From: Pirellulaceae bacterium
GTDB taxonomy: Bacteria > Planctomycetota > Planctomycetia > Pirellulales > Pirellulaceae
Direction of reading: 5' to 3'
DNA length: 6,773 nucleotides
Assembly: GCA_030744095.1 (NCBI GenBank)
Contig: JASLRF010000116.1
Location: 1-6,773, forward strand
The notes under the pieces are model-generated. The model ran no database searches, had not been told where the DNA came from, and saw nothing but the letters and a program-made list of their open reading frames with translations. Made by a program: the position numbers and the translations under genes. This document shows, in pieces, positions 1-4,616 of this stretch. Every line of letters begins with the position of its first letter. Positions within the stretch are counted from its first letter, which is position 1.

Positions 1-665
1 GTTGGCGTGGCAAATACCAACCCAATATGAACGACCGCGACACATTGGAAGTTCATCTGAACGTGTTTGGAGAATTCGATCCCGTTCTGGCTGAAGAGTT
101 TCGGCGGAGCAAGTTTGTGTTTCTGGCCAACGGGTCTCCGATTGTCCAGGCCAAAGTTTTGGATCAGGTCACCGACGCCCAGTTGACCGTTGCGGACACG
201 ATGGATTTGTGGATTCGCGAACAAAATGACGAATTGCGGGCGCTGCTCAAACGAATCGACGGTTTAGTGCTCAATGATTCCGAGGCCAAGCTGTTGACCG
301 GTGAAGAGAATCTGGTGCTTGCCGGCCACAAAGTCCGAGAAATGGGGCCACGGTTTGTTGTCGTGAAAAAAGGTGAACACGGAGCGATGTTTTTCTCGAA
401 ATATGAAACCTATGTCCTGCCGGCGTATCCGACCGAACAGGTCATCGATCCGACCGGAGCTGGTGACAGCTTCGCGGGAGGCATGATGGGGTTCTTGGCC
501 GAGCAGGACGATTTCGAACCGGTGACTCTGAAACGCGCCATGGCTTATGGAATTCTCGTGGCGAGCTACAACGTGGAAGACTTCAGTCTTGACCGTATGC
601 AGAGAATTGAGCGTGACGACATCGAGCGGCGGATGGAGAAATACCAGAAGATGTTGCTCTTTTAA
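1..665 (+). CDS. PfkB/ribokinase-family carbohydrate or nucleoside kinase, C-terminal part (5' truncated)
   Basis: The frame is open from the first full codon (base 3) and reads WRGKYQPN directly into the first in-frame ATG at 27, so that ATG is internal and the gene starts upstream of the window. About 220 residues remain of a family usually near 300. Counting from the ATG at 27, the PfkB signature DPTGAGDSFAGG lies at about 141-152; D147 in GAGD is the expected catalytic base and the glycines form the anion hole. Upstream, LNDSEAKLLTG (about 82-92) and VVVKKGEHGA (about 111-120) match the nucleotide-binding half of the fold. Family members phosphorylate a hydroxymethyl group of a sugar or nucleoside with ATP in the cytoplasm. 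The substrate-selecting N-terminal lid is mostly missing, so I do not assign a substrate. It ends in TAA, 42 bp before thpR on the same strand, so the two could share a transcript. Confidence 0.9.
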   Translation, partial: WRGKYQPNMNDRDTLEVHLNVFGEFDPVLAEEFRRSKFVFLANGSPIVQAKVLDQVTDAQLTVADTMDLWIREQNDELRALLKRIDGLVLNDSEAKLLTGEENLVLAGHKVREMGPRFVVVKKGEHGAMFFSKYETYVLPAYPTEQVIDPTGAGDSFAGGMMGFLAEQDDFEPVTLKRAMAYGILVASYNVEDFSLDRMQRIERDDIERRMEKYQKMLLF

Positions 666-693
666 GCCTGTCATTCTCCTCGACCGACCCGCC

Positions 694-700
694 AGGGGAA
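694..700 (+). promoter_or_regulatory. Ribosome binding site of thpR
   Basis: The sequence AGGGGAA lies 7 nt before the ATG at 708. It is a good Shine-Dalgarno match at normal spacing and supports this start over others in the frame. Confidence 0.6.
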
Positions 701-707
701 TCCGTGC

Positions 708-1283
708 ATGTCCTTGATTCGCACCTTCATCGCCATCGAGGCGTCCGACGAAGTTCGCAGACGTTGTGCAACTTTGATTCGCACGTTGGGTGCCGGCGAA
801 ATAGAAGCGACGTGGACTCGCACCCAGAACTTGCATCACACGCTCAAGTTTTTGGGCGACACTGCTGATACGCAGCTACCCAACGTGTGCCGCGCCATGG
901 CCCGGGCGGCTGCAACCGTCGAGCCGTTCGTGTTGGAGTCGGTTGGTGTCGGCGCATTTCCCCGCATCGCGGCACCGCGCACCGTTTGGGTTGGGGCCGG
1001 AACCGGCGCGGAGGCGATCATCGCCTTGCACGATGCGCTTGATCAAGAACTGTACGAAGTCGGCTTTGCCCTCGAAGCCCGTCGCTTCCAGCCTCATTTG
1101 ACCCTTGGCCGAGTCCGCAAAGCGGGAAAAACGCGAGAGACCCTGGCGCGACTCATCGACGACTACCGCGACTTTCAGGCCGGACACACCTCCGTAAGCG
1201 AAGTCGCCCTGTTGAGCAGCGTGTTGCAGAAGGGAGGACCCGTCTATGAGGTGCTCGGACGCGCTCCGTTAGCCGCCCGTTGA
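708..1283 (+). CDS. thpR: RNA 2',3'-cyclic phosphodiesterase (2H phosphoesterase, LigT/ThpR)
   Basis: This 191-residue protein has the usual length for the family. Both hallmark HxTx motifs are present: H43-H-T45-L in NLHHTLKFLG, and H130-L-T132-L in RFQPHLTLGRV. The two His/Thr pairs face each other across a bilobal fold and open 2',3'-cyclic phosphates on RNA ends; the E. coli homologue was first noted for in vitro 2'-5' RNA ligase activity. The N-terminus (SLIRTFIAIEAS) is the typical first beta strand, and the FPRIAAPRTVWVG segment (about 84-96) is also characteristic. No signal peptide is seen, so it is cytoplasmic. It follows the kinase by 42 bp and precedes recA by 321 bp. Its physiological substrate is unclear in most bacteria; proximity to recA hints at RNA or DNA end metabolism, but that is inference. 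Confidence 0.93.
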   Translation: MSLIRTFIAIEASDEVRRRCATLIRTLGAGEIEATWTRTQNLHHTLKFLGDTADTQLPNVCRAMARAAATVEPFVLESVGVGAFPRIAAPRTVWVGAGTGAEAIIALHDALDQELYEVGFALEARRFQPHLTLGRVRKAGKTRETLARLIDDYRDFQAGHTSVSEVALLSSVLQKGGPVYEVLGRAPLAAR

Positions 1284-1495
1284 TTTCCGCGTAGGCCCAA
1301 TGCCGTTCAATGATGTTAGCCGGGAAGATCGGGAGTCTCTTTTTTTGGACAACGTCTGATCATCGGTAGACGCCGATGGCCGAAAAAGACTACCGACCCG
1401 TGCCAATGGACACAGCGCAGGGACCAACGGAATCGGTCCAACAGCGAGTTTCAGGGGGATTAGGTCGAATTCTGGAAGAAGCCGGTTTTTTCCTG

Positions 1496-1524
1496 TTGAA
1501 AACACGGGATGAACTCGATATAGT
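1496..1524 (+). promoter_or_regulatory. Predicted sigma70-type promoter of recA
   Basis: TTGAAA at 1496-1501 (5 of 6 to TTGACA) is followed after exactly 17 bp by TATAGT at 1519-1524 (5 of 6 to TATAAT). This is the best promoter match I found in the window. It sits 80 bp before the recA ATG, placing the transcription start near 1531 and giving a leader of about 74 nt. Planctomycete promoter consensus is poorly known, so the call rests on the general bacterial sigma70 pattern. Confidence 0.6.
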
Positions 1525-1536
1525 ATTCATATGTTC
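1525..1536 (+). promoter_or_regulatory. Candidate LexA (SOS) operator overlapping the recA transcription start
   Basis: ATTCATATGTTC shares the right-hand ATATGTTC with the Gram-positive Cheo-box core GAACATATGTTC; the left arm is degenerate (ATTC for GAAC). The site abuts the -10 hexamer and covers the predicted start of transcription, where a LexA dimer would block initiation. The same stretch can be read as three direct repeats, TATTCA (1524), TGTTCA (1532) and TATTCT (1539), so another regulator or a lineage-specific motif is possible. No lexA gene is in the window. Confidence 0.35.
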
Positions 1537-1592
1537 ACTATTCTCCCGATCAACATAGGTGCCCTATGCTGTGCACCAAAAGGGCAGACGTC

Positions 1593-1599
1593 AAAGGAG
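1593..1599 (+). promoter_or_regulatory. Ribosome binding site of recA
   Basis: AAAGGAG ends 5 nt before the ATG at 1605 and is the strongest Shine-Dalgarno in the window. It decides the recA start against an in-frame ATG at 1566, which has no such site and lies in the leader. Confidence 0.75.
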
Positions 1600-1604
1600 T
1601 TACA

Positions 1605-2768
1605 ATGGCAACCGCACAGAAAACACCTCCCAACAAAGCAACGGAAAACGGAATGTCGAAGAAAGAGAAAAGCGGCCGAGCGACGAAATCGTCAGCAGCC
1701 AAGAAATCGGCACCAGTAACGGCGTTGATTGACCAGAATCAGAGTTTGAAGAACACCCTTTCGCAAATCGAAAAGCAATTTGGCGAAGGGTCGATCATGC
1801 CCTTGGGGAGCGACGCGCGTGGCGCTGTCCAAGGCGTTCGAACGGGCAGCCTTTCGTTGGACATGGCGTTGGGTGGGCAGGGAATTCCGCGCGGACGGAT
1901 CATTGAGATTTTTGGCCCGGAATCCAGCGGTAAGACAACGCTGGCACTGCACGTGATCGCCGAGGCGCAAAAGGAAAATGGCATTGCGGCGTTCATCGAT
2001 GCCGAGCACGCGTTCGATCCCACTTGGGGCAAGAAAATCGGAGTCGAACTGGACACGCTGCTGGTCAGTCAACCCAATAGTGGCGAGGAGGCCATGCAGA
2101 TCACGGAAATGCTGATTAAGTCAAATGCGGTGGACGTCATCGTGATCGACTCCGTGGCGGCTTTGGTGCCACGTGCGGAACTTGCTGGCGAGATTGGCGA
2201 TTCACACGTTGGCCTGCAGGCTCGGCTGATGAGCCAATCGATGCGCAAACTGACTGGTGCCATTGCCAAGACCAAGACGGCTGTGGTCTTTATCAATCAA
2301 ATTCGCGAAAAAATCGGCGTGATGTTTGGTAGCCCGGAAACGACTCCCGGCGGCCGCGCACTGAAATTCTACACGTCGTGTCGCATCGACGTGCGACGGA
2401 TTGGACAGCTCAAGGACGGTGAGGATGTGGTTGGCCAGCGGGTGCGAGCCAAAGTGGTCAAGAACAAGATCGCTCCACCATTCCGGATCGCCGAATTCGA
2501 TATGATGCACACCAATGGCATCAGTTATGAAGGTGACATCCTTGATCTCGCTGTCGAGCACAAGATTGTGAGCCGCAGTGGAGCTTGGTTCAAATACAAG
2601 GACGCGTACCTCGGTCAAGGCAAAGAGAAGGCTCGGGCGTTCCTGACAGAGAATCCGGAAATTACCGAAGAGCTGAAGGCAAAAGTTTTAGTGGCGGGAG
2701 GATATGGGATCGAAGCACCCACCGATGGCCAGCCGGAAAACGACGGCGATGGTCCTAGCGACGCGTGA
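1605..2768 (+). CDS. recA: Recombinase RecA
   Basis: This 387-residue protein is an ATP-dependent DNA strand-exchange recombinase and, in SOS systems, the coprotease that triggers LexA self-cleavage. Residues 1-36 form a Lys/Ser/Thr/Ala-rich extension (nine Lys/Arg, two acidic) before the alignable N-terminal helix, where [12 protein letters not shown] (54-65) matches E. coli positions 17-28. The Walker A motif GPESSGKT lies at 104-111, Walker B VIVIDS at 178-183, loop L2 [13 protein letters not shown] at 238-250 (E. coli has N for S and T for P), and the RecA signature ALKFYTSCR at 252-260. The C-terminus is acidic ([10 protein letters not shown]), as in most RecA. All catalytic elements are intact and the protein is somewhat longer than the 350-residue norm. 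ATG 1605 is chosen for its Shine-Dalgarno; ATG 1653 (Met17) is a weaker alternative. The 3' end overlaps the protease gene. Confidence 0.98.
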   Translation: MATAQKTPPNKATENGMSKKEKSGRATKSSAAKKSAPVTALIDQNQSLKNTLSQIEKQFGEGSIMPLGSDARGAVQGVRTGSLSLDMALGGQGIPRGRIIEIFGPESSGKTTLALHVIAEAQKENGIAAFIDAEHAFDPTWGKKIGVELDTLLVSQPNSGEEAMQITEMLIKSNAVDVIVIDSVAALVPRAELAGEIGDSHVGLQARLMSQSMRKLTGAIAKTKTAVVFINQIREKIGVMFGSPETTPGGRALKFYTSCRIDVRRIGQLKDGEDVVGQRVRAKVVKNKIAPPFRIAEFDMMHTNGISYEGDILDLAVEHKIVSRSGAWFKYKDAYLGQGKEKARAFLTENPEITEELKAKVLVAGGYGIEAPTDGQPENDGDGPSDA

Positions 2769-4311
2769 CACGGCAAGCCAGCCGAAATCACAACGTGGTT
2801 TGAGACGACCTGTTTCGAGGTGTCTGTCCGATGTTCTGCGCTGTCTTCGCTGCTTGATGCTGTTCGTAGCCATCGGCATCGTAACGCCGCGGATCACGCT
2901 GGCACAGCAACCAAGCGGCCTTCAAGCGGCGATGGCCTTGGAGCAGTCACTGGTCCGTTCAATTCAGAAGTACGAGCGATCCGTTGTCGCGATCGCACGT
3001 GTCCGCCGTCCCGAAAACCAAGCCGATGACCCTGCCGCCTTAGGGCCGTTAGCGGTTCCGCAGTTGTTTGCCGACGGAGATTCGCCGGCACACCCGGATT
3101 TTGTCCCAAACGAGTTCGGTGCGGGCGTGGTCATCGACTCTGACGGGCTGATCATGACCACAGCCCATCTTCTGGGCGACTTCCAGACTTCGGACTACTA
3201 TGTCTGGCTACAGCATCGGCCGTTCAAGTCGACGATTCTGGCCGTAGACCCTTGGTACGACCTCGCCGTGTTGAAAATCGACACCAGTGATTTGGTTCCT
3301 GTCACGTTTGGAGATGGTAGACGACTAAAGAAAGGGCAAATCGTTGTCGCACTCGGCAATCCCTACTCAATCGCACGTGACGGAGAAGTCAGTGCGAGCT
3401 GGGGAATTGTTTCGAATCTCCGCCGACGCGCACCAAGGATTCCGCGGGCGGCTCCGGAATTGCGAGGTCGCCCAACGCTACACCACTTCGGCACATTGAT
3501 CCAAACGGATGCCCGACTGAACATCGGGTACAGTGGCGGAGCCTTGATCAACTTACAGGGCGAGATGATTGGATTGACCACGTCGTACGCTGCGGGAGCA
3601 GGTTTTGACAAGGCGGCTGGTTTCGCCATACCTATTGATGAGAATCTCCAACGTGTTGTTGAGTTGCTCAAGCAGGGGCGGAAACCGGAGTATGGGTTCT
3701 TGGGAGTCGAGACGGAACAACTTGCCGAGGAGGTGCGACGTGCAGGGCAACACGGGGCGCTTGTTCGCCGTGTTCTTCTTGGCACGCCCGCTGATCGAGC
3801 CGGTCTCAAGGCTGGCGACCTGATTACGCACATTGATGGCCAGCAGTTATTTGTCACCGACGACATGATCCGGCTTATCGCCGCACGATCTCCGGAAATG
3901 CCAGCCGTCTTGTCCGTTGCCCGTGGCTATCAAAGCGGACGCGCCGTCCCACGTGAAATGTCCGCCATACTGACCAAACGTTATTTGCACACCATTCGTC
4001 CTCAATATGGGACCGCCCCAGAACAGACATGGCGCGGGATGCGAGTCGACTATTCGACGGCGTCCCCAGATTTCGCATTCTTGGCCGCTGCATTTGATCC
4101 GACAAATTCCGTATTCGTGGCGGATGTCGCCAAGGAATCTGCGGCTTGGAATGCCGGTATTCGAGCGGGCGGCTATGTGACCCGTGTTGCCGGAGAGAAA
4201 GTCGTTGACCCACGCAGTTTTCACGCCCTAGTGGCCGACATCGACGCCGATGTCGTCCTGCAAATGCGGACGACACAGGGCACGACTCGGGTGCGAACCG
4301 TCTCGCCCTGA
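2749..4311 (+). CDS. Secreted HtrA/DegP-like trypsin-type serine protease with two PDZ domains
   Basis: From ATG 2749 this gives 520 residues. The N-terminus is basic, with a hydrophobic core [10 protein letters not shown] at about 36-45 and a likely signal peptidase site after TLA at about 52, so the enzyme acts outside the cytoplasmic membrane. The trypsin-like domain (about 75-305) has the full triad: H140 in [10 protein letters not shown]171 in YDLAVLKI, S262 in GYSGGAL. HtrA enzymes usually have GNSGG, so Tyr replaces the usual Asn. GFLGV at about 316-320 is the carboxylate-binding loop region of PDZ1 (to about 410); a second, more divergent PDZ domain spans about 429-517. Family role: degrading or chaperoning misfolded envelope proteins. 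The start is uncertain: ATG 2704 (535 residues, 65-nt recA overlap), ATG 2725, and TTG 2800 (just past recA, MRRPVS start) are alternatives, and none has a well-spaced ribosome binding site. The gene ends in tandem TGA-TAG. Translational coupling to recA is plausible. Confidence 0.85.
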   Translation: MVLATRDTASQPKSQRGLRRPVSRCLSDVLRCLRCLMLFVAIGIVTPRITLAQQPSGLQAAMALEQSLVRSIQKYERSVVAIARVRRPENQADDPAALGPLAVPQLFADGDSPAHPDFVPNEFGAGVVIDSDGLIMTTAHLLGDFQTSDYYVWLQHRPFKSTILAVDPWYDLAVLKIDTSDLVPVTFGDGRRLKKGQIVVALGNPYSIARDGEVSASWGIVSNLRRRAPRIPRAAPELRGRPTLHHFGTLIQTDARLNIGYSGGALINLQGEMIGLTTSYAAGAGFDKAAGFAIPIDENLQRVVELLKQGRKPEYGFLGVETEQLAEEVRRAGQHGALVRRVLLGTPADRAGLKAGDLITHIDGQQLFVTDDMIRLIAARSPEMPAVLSVARGYQSGRAVPREMSAILTKRYLHTIRPQYGTAPEQTWRGMRVDYSTASPDFAFLAAAFDPTNSVFVADVAKESAAWNAGIRAGGYVTRVAGEKVVDPRSFHALVADIDADVVLQMRTTQGTTRVRTVSP

Positions 4312-4330
4312 TAGCGGTCTGTGGCTATCA
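4309..4330 (+). terminator. Weak hairpin at the protease stop codon
   Basis: TGATAGC at 4309-4315 pairs with GCTATCA at 4324-4330 around an 8-nt loop. The 7-bp stem includes the TGA-TAG tandem stop, is AT-rich and has no T-run after it. It is therefore a poor intrinsic terminator and may be only an RNA 3' structure or chance. Confidence 0.2.
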
Positions 4331-4616
4331 TGTCCGCTTCATCGTCGGCCGGTCGAGATACGTTGAATTCTCCATCGTAGGCCGGGAACAAGCGAAACGG
4401 AGTTTCGGCAGAGTCGGAAAAACGAAGATCTCTGTCGCTGAAATCACGTCACTCGATGGACGACAAGACGCCGACGTTTTTGGATGAGCCCGCGTCGCAA
4501 CAGCCAGTATGCCTCACAATTGCCGGTGTAACCAAGCTGCCCGCGTAACCAAGCTGCCCGCGTAACCAAGCTGCCCGCGTAACCAAGCTGCCCGCGTAAC
4601 CAAGCAAACCATTGCC
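4312..4616 (+). other. Non-coding gap protease-alaS
   Basis: These 305 bases hold no gene I can support. Besides the stop-codon hairpin they contain a compact inverted repeat CGAAAC (4393-4398)/GTTTCG (4402-4407) with a GGA loop and no T-run, and the 17-bp tandem array at 4528-4605. TTGAAT at 4363 resembles a -35 element but has no -10 at suitable spacing, so I see no convincing alaS promoter. Open frames of 16 to 30 codons (for example from ATG 4456, ending in the array) lack ribosome binding sites and are not called. Confidence 0.5.
4528..4605 (+). repeat. Perfect 17-bp tandem repeat, 4.6 copies
   Basis: The unit GTAACCAAGCTGCCCGC is repeated without a mismatch at 4528-4544, 4545-4561, 4562-4578 and 4579-4595, followed by its first 10 bp at 4596-4605. 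The array ends 11 bp before the alaS ATG, so it occupies the likely leader and translation-initiation region. Complete identity between copies suggests recent slippage-type expansion or homogenisation. The unit is not a multiple of three and carries TAA, so three successive copies place a stop in every + strand frame; the - strand stays open through it. Confidence 0.97.

Larger units (their letters stand above)
1284..1604 (+). other. Non-coding gap thpR-recA (promoter, operator-like site, leader)
   Basis: These 321 bases hold no gene I can support. In order: a run of seven T at 1340-1346 without a convincing GC stem in front, so at best a weak terminator for thpR; a small inverted repeat CATCGG/CCGATG at 1361-1366 and 1373-1378 with a 6-nt loop and no following T-run; a sigma70-like promoter at 1496-1524; a LexA-like palindrome fragment at 1525-1536; and the recA leader with its ribosome binding site. 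A 60-codon open frame at 1376-1558 lacks a ribosome binding site and runs through the promoter, so I do not call it. Confidence 0.6.

Noticed and set aside
264..839. 191-codon - strand open frame antisense to the kinase and thpR
   Set aside because: It lies opposite two well-supported genes, crosses their boundary and resembles no family. It is a codon-bias shadow.
1320..1346. Intrinsic terminator after thpR at the T-run
   Set aside because: Seven T residues are present, but I could not find a stable stem directly before them.
1327..1551. 9-bp inverted repeat GATCGGGAG (1327-1335) / CTCCCGATC (1543-1551)
   Set aside because: The arms are more than 200 bp apart with no extension of pairing, and one such match in a gap of this size is not very unlikely.
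1376..1558. 60-codon + strand open frame between thpR and recA
   Set aside because: It has no ribosome binding site, no recognisable domain, mixed third-position bases, and it runs through the recA promoter and operator-like site. It is most likely chance.
4363..4391. alaS promoter with TTGAAT as -35
   Set aside because: There is no acceptable -10 at 16-18 bp; the sequence there is GAACAA.
4528..4605. Possible CRISPR array
   Set aside because: The 17-bp units are directly contiguous with no unique spacers and no cas genes are nearby, so it is a simple tandem repeat.
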